Source: Promicromonospora sp. MEB111 (GTDB taxonomy: Bacteria > Actinomycetota > Actinomycetes > Actinomycetales > Cellulomonadaceae). Taken from it: a stretch of DNA of 64,000 nucleotides. Where the stretch lies: NCBI RefSeq assembly GCF_030209445.1, contig NZ_JARVSD010000007.1:186001-250000 (forward strand), read 5' to 3'. The notes beneath the pieces were generated by a model. The model did no database searches. It was not told the origin of the DNA and worked only from the letters and a program-made list of their open reading frames with translations. Below are positions 34,095 to 42,063 of this stretch, one piece after another. A program made the translations under genes and the position numbers. The number at the start of each line of letters is the position of its first letter. Within the stretch, counting starts at the first letter, position 1.

Positions 34095-35267
34095 ATGTTC
34101 AGCACACCCCTCACCCCGTCCCTCGTGCACGGCGCGGCCGAGGTCGAGACCACGGCCCGGGGCCTGCGCCCGCACCGTCTCCCGCAGTGGGCGCGCACGC
34201 AGTTCCCCGACCCGCACCTGCTGATGATGGAGGCCCAGCCCTCCGGCGTCCGCGTGGTCTTCACGACGACGGCGCGCACCGTCGCGCTCGAGACCCACCC
34301 CTCGCGGCTCGCCTACCGCGGCGCGGACCGCCCGCGCGGCAGCGTCGACCTGGTGGTCGACGGCGCGCCCGTCGCGAGCAGCCCGCTCGACGACGGCGAC
34401 GTGATCCTCGCCGACCTGCAGACCGGCGCCACCGAGTTCCGGCCCGGCCCCTCGCACACCACGACGTTCGACGACCTGCCCGCCGGCGACAAGCTCGTCG
34501 AGATCTGGCTGCCGCACAACGAGTCGGTCGAGCTGATCGGGCTGCGCACCGACGAGCCGGTCGCCCCGGTGGAGCCGGACCGCCGCGTGTGGCTGCACCA
34601 CGGCAGCTCGATCAGCCACGGCTCCAACGCGAGCACGCCGACCCAGGTCTGGCCCGCCGTTGCCGCGCGCCGCGGGGACGTCGAGCTGCGCAACCTCGGG
34701 TTCGGCGGCAACGCACTCGTGGACCCGTTCGTCGCGCGCACGATCCGGGACGCACCCGCGGACCTGATCAGCGTCAAGCTCGGCATCAACGTCGTCAACC
34801 TCGACGGGATGCGGCTGCGGACCTTCGTCCCGGCCGTGCACGGGTTCCTGGACACGATCCGGGACGGGCACCCGACCACGCCGCTCCTGCTGGTCTCGCC
34901 CATCTTCTGCGGCATCCACGAGGACACCCCCGGCCCGGGAGCCGTCGACCCGGACACCCTCGGCACCGACCACGTGCGCTTCGTCGCCACGGGCCGCAGC
35001 GAGGAGCAGCAGCAGGGCAAGCTCACCCTGCGGGTCATCCGCGACGCGCTGGCCTCGGTGGTCGAGCGCCGCGCGGACGACCCGAACCTGCACTATCTCG
35101 ACGGCACCACCCTGTACGGGGCGGACGACGCCGTCGCGCACCCGCTGCCGGACGCCCTGCACCCCGACACCGCGACCCACGGGCTGATCGGCGAGCGGTT
35201 CGCCGACCACGCGTTCGCGGAGACGGGGCCGTTCGGGCGGTCCGCCGGCGTCACGGCGCGGGCGTAG
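34095..35267 (+). CDS. SGNH/GDSL-type hydrolase
   Basis: A 390-residue protein. An N-terminal beta-sandwich-like part (about 1-165) precedes an SGNH hydrolase domain: block I HHGSSISHGSN at about 168-178 with the nucleophile serine, block II NLGFGGNAL, block III GINVVN, and block V DALHPDTATH near 358-367 with the catalytic Asp and His. Such two-domain enzymes act as esterases or deacetylases on sugars or small esters; the substrate is unknown. No signal peptide is evident. ATG 34095 is chosen for GAGGAG 8 nt upstream; ATG 34077 overlaps the TetR stop. It is likely co-transcribed with the TetR gene. Its last 17 nt overlap the convergent kinase gene. Confidence 0.87.
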   Translation: MFSTPLTPSLVHGAAEVETTARGLRPHRLPQWARTQFPDPHLLMMEAQPSGVRVVFTTTARTVALETHPSRLAYRGADRPRGSVDLVVDGAPVASSPLDDGDVILADLQTGATEFRPGPSHTTTFDDLPAGDKLVEIWLPHNESVELIGLRTDEPVAPVEPDRRVWLHHGSSISHGSNASTPTQVWPAVAARRGDVELRNLGFGGNALVDPFVARTIRDAPADLISVKLGINVVNLDGMRLRTFVPAVHGFLDTIRDGHPTTPLLLVSPIFCGIHEDTPGPGAVDPDTLGTDHVRFVATGRSEEQQQGKLTLRVIRDALASVVERRADDPNLHYLDGTTLYGADDAVAHPLPDALHPDTATHGLIGERFADHAFAETGPFGRSAGVTARA

Positions 35268-36429
35268 CGGCCCGCGCCGGGGCGGGGAAGACGGCGGCCG
35301 TCACGAACCGGCCGTCCTCGATCCGCACAGTGAGCTCGCCGCCGTCGTCCGCCACCCGGCGCCGGAGGGTGGCGAGCCCGCGCAGCTCCGGGAGGGTGTC
35401 GTCCGCGACGCCGTCGTTGACCACGGTGAGGCCGTGCTCCGTGAGCTCGATACGGACCAGCGTGGCCCGCGAGTGCCGCAGGATGTTCGTCGTCGTCTCC
35501 CGGAGCACCTGCGCCAGGAGGTCGGTCGCGTGGGCGTCGGCCCGGCGGTCCACGCGCACGCGCATCCCGGCCGCCTCCATGAGGTTGCGCGCGTTCTCCA
35601 GCTCCGCGGACAGGTTCAGCTTGCGCTGCCCGTAGGCCAGCTCCTTGGTCTGCGCGATCGTGTCGCCCACCAGGGTGTACATCTCGCGCAGCTCCTGCTC
35701 CACGCGTGCGGTGTCGCTGTGCAGCAGCTTGCTCGCCAGCGCGATCTTCAGCTTGACCACGTGCAGGGTGTGGCCCTGGATGTCGTGCAGGTCGCTCGCG
35801 AACCGCATCCGCTCGCGTACCACCGCGAGCTCCGCGTCGCGCTCGCGCGCCTCCTCCAGCTCCGCCATGACGTCGTAGAACCCCTTGTTGGGGAACATCA
35901 GGCCGATCAGCACCACGGTGACCCCGGTCGGGATGACGACGTTCGCGAGCAGGCCGTCCACCCCGGGGTCGGCGGTGCGGGCCAGGCCCAGCGCACCGAC
36001 CGCCGCCACGTAGGCGGCGATCCCGACCGCCGCCGCGGCACGGTGACGAGGGAGCTGGGCGACGCTCATGCCGCCGATGACGGCGAGCGAGTAGTACGCC
36101 GCCTGCGGGTCGCCGTCCATCGCCAGCACCCCGTAGGGCCAGACCGCGGCGGCCACCAGGAGGCACGGCAGCGCGACCCGGTTGATCTCGCCGACCGTCC
36201 AGCGCTCGAAGGCCACCACCACCGCGACGATCCCGAGCCCCAGGACGACGGCGTCGAGCGCCGTCTGTGCCTGGCGCACCAGCATGAACACGCCGACGGC
36301 GACGAGCAGCGGCAGCATCATCGACAGGTTGAGCGTGCGGAACCGGCGCCGCGAGACCCTGGTGGCGGCGGGCGACCAGGGGGCCGCCGGGAACGGGCCG
36401 CGCCCCGGGCGAGCAGATCCAGCGTTCAT
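35251..36429 (-). CDS. NarL/DesK-type sensor histidine kinase, no adjacent response regulator
   Basis: A 392-residue membrane kinase. About five or six helices occupy residues 35-180. A coiled segment (MAELEEARERDAELAVVRER) leads to the HisKA_3 box SDLHDIQGHTLH with phospho-acceptor His215. The ATPase part has the N-box ETTTNILRHS and GLATLRRRVADDGGEL. It is divergent from the ABC-2 exporter genes at 36592, so it probably senses envelope stress or a compound and controls that exporter. The response regulator normally encoded just downstream is absent; an SGNH hydrolase gene converges there instead. ATG 36429 is the best start. Confidence 0.9.
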   Translation of the reverse strand: MNAGSARPGRGPFPAAPWSPAATRVSRRRFRTLNLSMMLPLLVAVGVFMLVRQAQTALDAVVLGLGIVAVVVAFERWTVGEINRVALPCLLVAAAVWPYGVLAMDGDPQAAYYSLAVIGGMSVAQLPRHRAAAAVGIAAYVAAVGALGLARTADPGVDGLLANVVIPTGVTVVLIGLMFPNKGFYDVMAELEEARERDAELAVVRERMRFASDLHDIQGHTLHVVKLKIALASKLLHSDTARVEQELREMYTLVGDTIAQTKELAYGQRKLNLSAELENARNLMEAAGMRVRVDRRADAHATDLLAQVLRETTTNILRHSRATLVRIELTEHGLTVVNDGVADDTLPELRGLATLRRRVADDGGELTVRIEDGRFVTAAVFPAPARAATPAP

Positions 36430-36591
36430 GGGTGGGTCGTCTCGTCGATCGGCAGGGGACCCCTCCCAGTATGGTCGCCGCGCGCGGGCGCAGCAGTGAC
36501 GCTGCGTCATACGTTCCGCCCCGGGATGTCATGCCGCGGACCTGACGTCAGCACACTGGTCCGGAACGGCCGCGGCGGGTGTGCTGGAGGC

Positions 36592-37488
36592 ATGACGACA
36601 ACCCCCGCCATCGACATCGACCGGCTGAACGTCACCTACGGTGACTTCCACGCGGTCAAGGACCTCTCGTTCCAGGTGGAGCAGGGCGAGCTGTACGCGC
36701 TGCTGGGCACCAACGGCGCGGGCAAGACCTCGACCCTGGAGGTCGTCGAGGGCCACCGCAAGGCGACGTCGGGCACGGTGCGCGTGCTCGGCAAGGACCC
36801 CGCCGACCGGCGCGCGGTGCGCCCCCGCATGGGGATCATGCTCCAGGAGAGCGGGTTCTCCCCCGACCTCACCGTCGCCGAGTCCGTCCGCCTGATCGGG
36901 AAGCTCAGCGGCCGCGCCGACTCGGCGGAGCGCGTGCTGCGCGTCGTCGACCTCACCCGCAAGGCCGACACCCGGGTGTCGCAGCTCTCCGGCGGCGAGA
37001 AGCGGCGGCTCGACTTCGCCACCGCCGTGTACGGACGGCCCGAGCTGGTCTTCCTCGACGAGCCGACGACCGGGCTGGACATCCAGTCGCGCGACGCGCT
37101 GTGGGACGCCGTCGAGCAGCTCCGCGAGGACGGGTCCACCGTGGTCCTCACGACCCACTACCTGGAGGAGGCGCAGCAGCGCGCCGACCGCATCGGCCTG
37201 ATGCACAACGGCACGTTCCGCCACGAGGGCACCGTCGCCGAGCTGACCCGCACCCTGCCCGCTGCCATCCAGTTCTCGCTCCCGCCGGGTGCGCCCGCGC
37301 CGCTGCTGCAGGCCGCGCCGCAGGCCGACGGGTCCTACCAGATCGAGACGTTCGACCTGCAGAAGGACCTCAAGCTGCTCCTCGACTGGGCCCACGCGCA
37401 CTCGGTCGAGCTGGTCGGCCTGTCCGCCGCGCCGACCCGGCTCGACGACGTGTTCCGCGCCATCGACGCCGAACCCGTCCTCGCCTGA
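36592..37488 (+). CDS. ABC exporter ATP-binding protein
   Basis: A 298-residue ATPase of the ABC-2/DrrA class. Walker A is GTNGAGKTST at about 40-49, the signature QLSGGEKRRLDFATA is at about 132-146, Walker B LVFLDEPTTGLD and the H-loop TTHYLEE follow. GGAGG lies 2-6 nt before ATG 36592. A C-terminal tail of about 80 residues probably contacts the permease. It is in an operon with the permease gene and divergent from the histidine kinase gene. Confidence 0.92.
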   Translation: MTTTPAIDIDRLNVTYGDFHAVKDLSFQVEQGELYALLGTNGAGKTSTLEVVEGHRKATSGTVRVLGKDPADRRAVRPRMGIMLQESGFSPDLTVAESVRLIGKLSGRADSAERVLRVVDLTRKADTRVSQLSGGEKRRLDFATAVYGRPELVFLDEPTTGLDIQSRDALWDAVEQLREDGSTVVLTTHYLEEAQQRADRIGLMHNGTFRHEGTVAELTRTLPAAIQFSLPPGAPAPLLQAAPQADGSYQIETFDLQKDLKLLLDWAHAHSVELVGLSAAPTRLDDVFRAIDAEPVLA

Positions 37489-37523
37489 CCCCGACCCGAG
37501 CCCCGAGAAACGGAAACACCACC

Positions 37524-38243
37524 ATGCTCTCCATCGCACGCAGCGAGCTGATCCAGATCCTCCGCAACCGGGCGGTGCTGATCACCAGCCTCATCATGCC
37601 CGTGGCCGCCAGCGTCTTCTTCATCCGGTTCCGGGAGACGTTCGAGCAGATCGGCAGCCTCGGCTACATCGGCGCCGTCATCGTCTTCACCATCGCCGCG
37701 TTCAGCCTCTACGCCACCACGGTGACCACCCTGGCCGCCCGCCGCCAGGACCTCTTCCTCAAGCGCCTGCGCTCCACCGCCGCCGGCGACGCGTCGATCC
37801 TGACCGGCCTGGTGCTGCCGATCAGCGTCCTGTCCGCGGTCCAGGTGGGGCTGATCCTCGCGGTGTTCGCCGGGCTGAGCGACGGGCCCGCCGACGTGGC
37901 GCTCCTGGTGGTGGCCGTCGTCGCGACGTTCGTCATGATGCTCGCCCTGGGGCTGGCCACCGCGGGGATCACGAACTCCCCCGAGCACGCCCAGGTCACC
38001 TCGCTGCCCCTGAGCCTGGGGGTCGTGGCCGTCACGAGCTGGGTGGGGATCACCGGCACGGAGGACCTCACGCTGCTCAAGCGGCTGCTGCCCGGCGGGG
38101 CGGCCACCGAGCTGATCGTCAACGCCTGGAACGGCGGCGTGCCGCTCACCGACTCGCTGCCGCTGCTCGCGCCCACGCTCGCCTGGGTGGTCGTGGCGGT
38201 CACGCTCGCCCTGCGGATGTTCCGCTGGGAGCCGCGGCGCTGA
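37524..38243 (+). CDS. ABC-2 type exporter permease
   Basis: A 239-residue membrane protein with six hydrophobic segments: the first begins at about residue 18 (AVLITSLIMPVAASVFF) and ABC-2 features follow (ARRQDLFLKRLRST, LLKRLLPGGAATELI). It is 35 bp downstream of its ATPase gene. Together they form a small exporter of the type often regulated by DesK-like kinases; the cargo could be a lipid, antibiotic or peptide, and is not readable. Transcription probably ends at the hairpin at 38279-38323. Confidence 0.87.
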   Translation: MLSIARSELIQILRNRAVLITSLIMPVAASVFFIRFRETFEQIGSLGYIGAVIVFTIAAFSLYATTVTTLAARRQDLFLKRLRSTAAGDASILTGLVLPISVLSAVQVGLILAVFAGLSDGPADVALLVVAVVATFVMMLALGLATAGITNSPEHAQVTSLPLSLGVVAVTSWVGITGTEDLTLLKRLLPGGAATELIVNAWNGGVPLTDSLPLLAPTLAWVVVAVTLALRMFRWEPRR

Positions 38244-38278
38244 GCCGCGGCGCTGGATCGGTCGCACGGGCACGACGG

Positions 38279-38323
38279 CGCCGCGCCGTCCGCTCCCTGG
38301 GGTGGGGCGGACGGCGCGGCGCT
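38279..38323. terminator. Bidirectional hairpin terminator between convergent ABC operons
   Basis: A perfect 16-bp GC-rich stem (arm GCGCCGCGCCGTCCGC) with a 13-nt loop sits between the stop codons at 38243 and 38344. The right arm is followed by CTCTTCTC, a weak T-rich tail on the plus strand. Confidence 0.75.
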
Positions 38324-38343
38324 CTTCTCGCCGGCCGACGCCG

Positions 38344-39108
38344 TCAGCTGATCTTGCGCTTGTACCCGGCGATCGCGAAGCCGTAGGCGACCACGAGGAT
38401 GCCGACGAGCCAGGCGAGCGCGATCCAGATGTCGTTGCCGACGGGCTGCTGGGCGAACAGGGCCCGGATGGTGTCCACGATCGAGGTCACCGGCTGGTTC
38501 TCCGCGAACCAGGCGACCGGGCCGGGCATCGTCTCGGTGGGCACGAACGCCGAGCTGATGAACGGCAGGAAGATCAGCGGGTAGCTGAACGCGCTCGCGC
38601 CGTCCACGGTCTTGGCCGAGAGCCCGGCGATCACCGCGAGCCAGGTCAGGGCCAGGGTGAACAGGACCAGGATGCCGGCCACGGCGAGCCAGTCGAGCAG
38701 CGAGGCCCCGGTGCGGAACCCCATGAGCAGCGCGACGCCGATGACGATCGCCACCGAGATCAGGTTGGAGACCACGGACGTGAGCACGTGCGCCCACAGC
38801 ACGCTGGAGCGCGCGATCGGCATGGACTGGAAGCGTTCGAAGATGCCGCCCTGCATGTCGAGGAACAGCCGGTAGGCGGTGTACGCGATGCCGGAGGCGA
38901 TGGTGATGAGCAGGATGCCGGGGAGCATGTAGTTGACGTACGACTCACCGGTGCCGGTGTTGATGGCGCCGCCGAGCACGTAGACGAACAGCAGCATCAG
39001 CGCGATCGGCGTGACGGCCGTGGTGATGATGGTGTCGGGGCTGCGCAGGATGTGGCGCAGGGAGCGGCCGGTGAGCACACCGGTGTCGCCCAGGACGTGG
39101 GAGGTCAT
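38344..39108 (-). CDS. DrrB-like ABC-2 exporter permease
   Basis: A 254-residue permease with six membrane segments. The N-terminus RSLRHILRSPDTIITTAVTP and the later FERFQSMPIARSSVLWAHVL are typical DrrB motifs. ATG 39108 overlaps the stop of its ATPase gene (ATGA). It is the last gene of the DUF4097/DrrAB operon. It probably exports a lipophilic compound or membrane-active drug. Confidence 0.9.
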   Translation of the reverse strand: MTSHVLGDTGVLTGRSLRHILRSPDTIITTAVTPIALMLLFVYVLGGAINTGTGESYVNYMLPGILLITIASGIAYTAYRLFLDMQGGIFERFQSMPIARSSVLWAHVLTSVVSNLISVAIVIGVALLMGFRTGASLLDWLAVAGILVLFTLALTWLAVIAGLSAKTVDGASAFSYPLIFLPFISSAFVPTETMPGPVAWFAENQPVTSIVDTIRALFAQQPVGNDIWIALAWLVGILVVAYGFAIAGYKRKIS

Positions 39109-39947
39109 CGGGTTTCCTTTCCTGCCGCGGCGGTGCCGCTGGTCGTGTCGTCAGAGGTGGTGGTGCCGGGCTCGGCCGGGTCGGGCTCGCCGACGAGGGT
39201 GAGGAACACGTCCTCGAGGGAGGGCTGCTTCTCCACGTACTCGACCTTGGCCGGCGGCAGGAGCGCCTTGAGCTCGGCCAGGGTGCCGTTCTGGATGATC
39301 GTGCCCTTGTGCAGGATCGCGATACGGTCGGCGAGCTGCTCGGCCTCGTCGAGGTACTGCGTGGTCAGCAGCACGGTGGTGCCGTTGTTCGCGAGCTCCT
39401 TGACGGTCTGCCACACCTCGATCCGGGCCTGCGGGTCCAGCCCGGTGGTCGGCTCGTCGAGGAAGATGATCGGCGGGTTGCCGATCAGGCTCATCGCGAT
39501 GTCGAGCCGGCGACGCATGCCGCCCGAGTACGTGCCGGCCCTGCGGCCGCCCGCCTCGGTCAGCGAGAAGCGGGCCAGCAGGCCGTCGGCCACGGCGCCC
39601 GGGTCGGGCAGGTGGCGCAGCTTCGCCACGAGCACCAGGTTCTCCCGGCCCGAGAGGATCTCGTCGACCGCGGCGAACTGCCCGGTCAGGCTGATCGACT
39701 CACGCACGTCGCCCGCCTGGGTGCCGACGTCGAAGCCGTGCACGGTGGCGGTGCCCGCGTCGGCCTTGAGCAGCGTCGACAGGATCCGCACGAGCGTCGT
39801 CTTGCCGGCGCCGTTGGAGCCGAGCAGGGCGAAGATGCTGCCGGCCGCGACGTCGAAGTCGACGCCGCGCAGCACGTGCAGGTCCTTGAAGGCCTTCTCG
39901 ATGCCGTGCACCCGGATGGCGGGCGCCGTGGCCTGGTCGGTGGTCAT
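39105..39947 (-). CDS. DrrA-like ABC exporter ATP-binding protein
   Basis: A 280-residue ATPase. Walker A GSNGAGKTT is at about 43-51, the signature TYSGGMRRRLDIAMSL is at about 139-154, and Walker B IIFLDEPTTGLD precedes TTQYLDEAEQLADR. The C-terminus has the DrrA-type regulatory tail (KVEYVEKQPSLEDVFLTL) plus a Thr/Ser-rich end. GAAGGAG precedes ATG 39947. It is coupled to the permease gene downstream and lies 35 bp after the DUF4097 gene. Confidence 0.93.
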   Translation of the reverse strand: MTTDQATAPAIRVHGIEKAFKDLHVLRGVDFDVAAGSIFALLGSNGAGKTTLVRILSTLLKADAGTATVHGFDVGTQAGDVRESISLTGQFAAVDEILSGRENLVLVAKLRHLPDPGAVADGLLARFSLTEAGGRRAGTYSGGMRRRLDIAMSLIGNPPIIFLDEPTTGLDPQARIEVWQTVKELANNGTTVLLTTQYLDEAEQLADRIAILHKGTIIQNGTLAELKALLPPAKVEYVEKQPSLEDVFLTLVGEPDPAEPGTTTSDDTTSGTAAAGKETR

Positions 39948-39982
39948 GTCCAGTTCTCCTTCGCTGGGGGAAATCTCTGGGG

Positions 39983-40822
39983 TCAGGGGCGGCGGACGAC
40001 GATGTCGCCGTAGCCGGTGCTGGCGTGGATCTCGGCGGTCGACTCGTTCTCGACCGGGCCCTCGGTGGGGGTCAGGTGGTTACGGACGCTGCCGTGCTCG
40101 GAGGCGACGTCGAGGTAGGCGGCCACACCCTCGGGCACGCCGACCTCGATGGTGCCGTAGGACGTGGTGAGCGTGGCGCTGCCGGACTCCAGGTTGTTGA
40201 CCCGGATGCCCGCGTGCGCGGACTTCACGGTGAGGGTGCCGCGCACCTGGCTGACCATGATGTCGGCGTGCGCACCGTGCACCTGGAGGGTGCCGGTGAC
40301 GGCGCCGACGGTCGTGGTGCCGTTGCTCGCGCGGATCGTGGCGTCCCCCGCGATCTCGTCGACGCGCACCGAGCCGGCGCTCACCTTGACGTCGGCGGGT
40401 CCGGCGACCCGGCGGGCCGACATCGACCCGGCCGAGACCTTGAGGGTGAGGCGGTCGACGTCGTCCAGGGTGGCGTTGCCGGACGAGAGCGTCAGGTCGA
40501 CGGTCGCAAGGCTGCCCTCGGCGTAGAGCGAGCCGGTCTTGCCGCGCAGCTCGGAGCCCGCGGGCAGCTCGACGGTGATGTCGGCGGTGCCGGCCGCGAA
40601 CGGCAGCACGTACTGCTTCCAGGAGTTCGGGTAGGTGATCGTGACGGCGTCGCCGTCCCGCTCGACGCGGATCTCCTCGGCGGCACGCACGCTGCCGGAC
40701 TTCTTGTCGGTGGGCAGCACCGTGACGACGACGTCGTCCCGCTCGCCGGCGACGACGTGCAGGTTGCCGAACGGCACGTCCACGACGACGGGGACCGGGT
40801 GGGGGGCGGGGAAGGTAGGCAT
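39983..40822 (-). CDS. DUF4097 beta-strand repeat protein
   Basis: A 279-residue protein made of short repeating beta strands with alternating small residues (LTLKVSAGSMSARRV, ADVKVSAGSVRVDEI, ATIRASNGTTTVGAV, LTVKSAHAGIRVNNL). This is the DUF4097/adhesin-like beta-solenoid family, often encoded next to stress-responsive exporters and regulators. No signal peptide or membrane helix is seen, so it may be cytoplasmic or membrane-associated. GGAG precedes ATG 40822. It is placed between the ribbon-helix-helix regulator gene and drrAB-like genes, suggesting it belongs to their response; its molecular role is unknown. Confidence 0.85.
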   Translation of the reverse strand: MPTFPAPHPVPVVVDVPFGNLHVVAGERDDVVVTVLPTDKKSGSVRAAEEIRVERDGDAVTITYPNSWKQYVLPFAAGTADITVELPAGSELRGKTGSLYAEGSLATVDLTLSSGNATLDDVDRLTLKVSAGSMSARRVAGPADVKVSAGSVRVDEIAGDATIRASNGTTTVGAVTGTLQVHGAHADIMVSQVRGTLTVKSAHAGIRVNNLESGSATLTTSYGTIEVGVPEGVAAYLDVASEHGSVRNHLTPTEGPVENESTAEIHASTGYGDIVVRRP

Positions 40823-40862
40823 GGCAAGGCTCCAAGGCGGTGTGAACGGTGGTGGTGATGTC

Positions 40863-40882
40863 TGTGGTGTCGCTGTGGTGTC
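40863..40882. promoter_or_regulatory. Tandem half-sites upstream of the DUF4097/drrAB operon
   Basis: TGTGGTGTC occurs at 40863-40871 and 40874-40882, so the TGGTGTC cores are 11 bp apart in direct orientation. This is the same core (GACACCA on the other strand) found in the regulator promoter at 41461-41534, which suggests the ribbon-helix-helix protein binds both regions. Confidence 0.6.
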
Positions 40883-40927
40883 ACGTGTGCGGGCGGATGG
40901 TGCCGCGGCGCGCGGTCGCGCGTGCGG

Positions 40928-41461
40928 TCAGCGCACCCACCCGGTGACGCGGCTGTTGGCGCGCTGCTCGGGACTGGTCGGCGTGGCCGGGCGACCGGGC
41001 GGCCGCTCGACGGCGGCGGCCACGGCCCGCACGAGCCAGGTGTTGACCGAGACGCCGTCGCGTGCCGCGGCGAGCTCCGCCTGCGCCTTGAGGTGGTCGG
41101 GCAGACGCAGGGTGGTGCGCGTGGTGGCGCCCGCCTCGCCCTCCACCGCGACCGACGCCGCAGCGGGGGCCTGGGTGGATGCCGGCGCGGCCGCATCCGG
41201 CGCGGGCGCCGGAGCGGTGGCGGGGGCGGTGACCACGAACTCCGGGGAGCCGCCGCGCAGCCGCACGTCGACCGAGCCCGGGGCGAGCTCGGCCGAGATC
41301 TCCCCGGCGGCGTCCGAGAGCGCGCTGAGCAGGACGAGGCGCGCGGCGGCGTCCAGCGGTGCGGTCAGGCGGGCGGCGAGCTCGCGGGCGTCGTCACCAC
41401 CGGCGGCGGCGGCCGTCGCGAGCTGGCGCTGCAGTTCGTCGGCGTATCGGTTCAGGTCCAT
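40928..41461 (-). CDS. Ribbon-helix-helix regulator, HicB/Arc type
   Basis: A 177-residue protein. Residues 1-80 are an uncharacterised helical/beta domain, an Ala/Pro-rich linker follows (about 79-110), and residues 115-152 form a ribbon-helix-helix DNA-binding unit: TTRTTLRLPDHLKAQAELAA then GVSVNTWLVRAVAAAV. Similar proteins are annotated as HicB-family antitoxins, but no HicA toxin gene is adjacent, so a transcription factor role is more likely. Its promoter contains phased half-sites and the first one overlaps ATG 41461. It is upstream of, and probably represses, the DUF4097/drrAB operon and itself. Confidence 0.82.
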   Translation of the reverse strand: MDLNRYADELQRQLATAAAAGGDDARELAARLTAPLDAAARLVLLSALSDAAGEISAELAPGSVDVRLRGGSPEFVVTAPATAPAPAPDAAAPASTQAPAAASVAVEGEAGATTRTTLRLPDHLKAQAELAAARDGVSVNTWLVRAVAAAVERPPGRPATPTSPEQRANSRVTGWVR

Positions 41462-41534
41462 GGCACCACTATGACACCATCATGGTGCCATCGCAAGGCC
41501 TCTGACGTCATTCGTGACACCACGCTGGTGTCCA
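41461..41534 (-). promoter_or_regulatory. Leaderless promoter with 11-bp-phased operator array
   Basis: On the minus strand TTGCGA (41496-41491) and CATAGT (41473-41468) form a -35/-10 pair with a 17-bp spacer, placing the start of transcription at the ATG (41461). The octamer TGRCACCA or its complement occurs at 41461, 41472, 41483, 41515 and 41526: steps of 11 bp within each cluster, mixing direct and inverted orientations. Two lie in the promoter core, ideal for repression by a ribbon-helix-helix protein. Confidence 0.65.
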
Positions 41535-41591
41535 GGCCGTGTGCGTCCCGTCGCGCACCCCCTCGGAGGCGAGGGGCAGCGCCGGGATCGC

Positions 41592-41960
41592 TCAGTTGCC
41601 GCGCTGGATGCGGCGCCGGAGCCGAGCGCTGCGGATGGTGCCGATGACGAGGGCGATGATGCCGACGCCGACCCCCGTGATGAGCAGTGCGACGGCGAGC
41701 GGGACCGTGCCCTGCATGCCCAGGAACGAGACCAGCACGAGCTGGGTGTTCTGCAGCATGAAGATGATCAGGGCGACCAGCACGAGCGCCGCGAGGCAGC
41801 TGCCGGCCCAGAGCCACCCGGCTCGGCTGCGGGACGCCTTGACGGAGTGGGTGCTGGTCCGTCGGATGTGGCTCGACCCGAGCGTGTCGTGGCCCGATCG
41901 GTTGGGGTTGCCGTTCGTGGCGGAGGGCAGCGGCGGGGTGGGGGTGGGGACGGTGGCCAT
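41592..41960 (-). CDS. LapA (DUF1049) domain membrane protein
   Basis: A 122-residue protein. A Pro/Ser/Thr-rich cytoplasmic start of about 45 residues is followed by two membrane helices with FMLQNTQLVLVSFLG between them, the LapA/DUF1049 signature, and a basic C-terminus (RSARLRRRIQRGN). LapA-type proteins affect lipopolysaccharide assembly in Gram-negatives, but their actinobacterial role is unknown. GGGAGG precedes ATG 41960. Appears monocistronic. Confidence 0.85.
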   Translation of the reverse strand: MATVPTPTPPLPSATNGNPNRSGHDTLGSSHIRRTSTHSVKASRSRAGWLWAGSCLAALVLVALIIFMLQNTQLVLVSFLGMQGTVPLAVALLITGVGVGIIALVIGTIRSARLRRRIQRGN

Positions 41961-42063
41961 GACGGCCTCCCTGCGGTTCCGGGCCCGCGCACCTCAAGCG
42001 GGGCACGTTCGCCCGGATACGTTCGACTCTACGCCCCTCGTACCGGGGCGGGACGCGGCCGCC

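Noticed and set aside
40928-41461. HicAB toxin-antitoxin module
   Set aside because: Only the RHH/HicB-like protein is present; no small HicA-like gene is adjacent, and context is an exporter operon.
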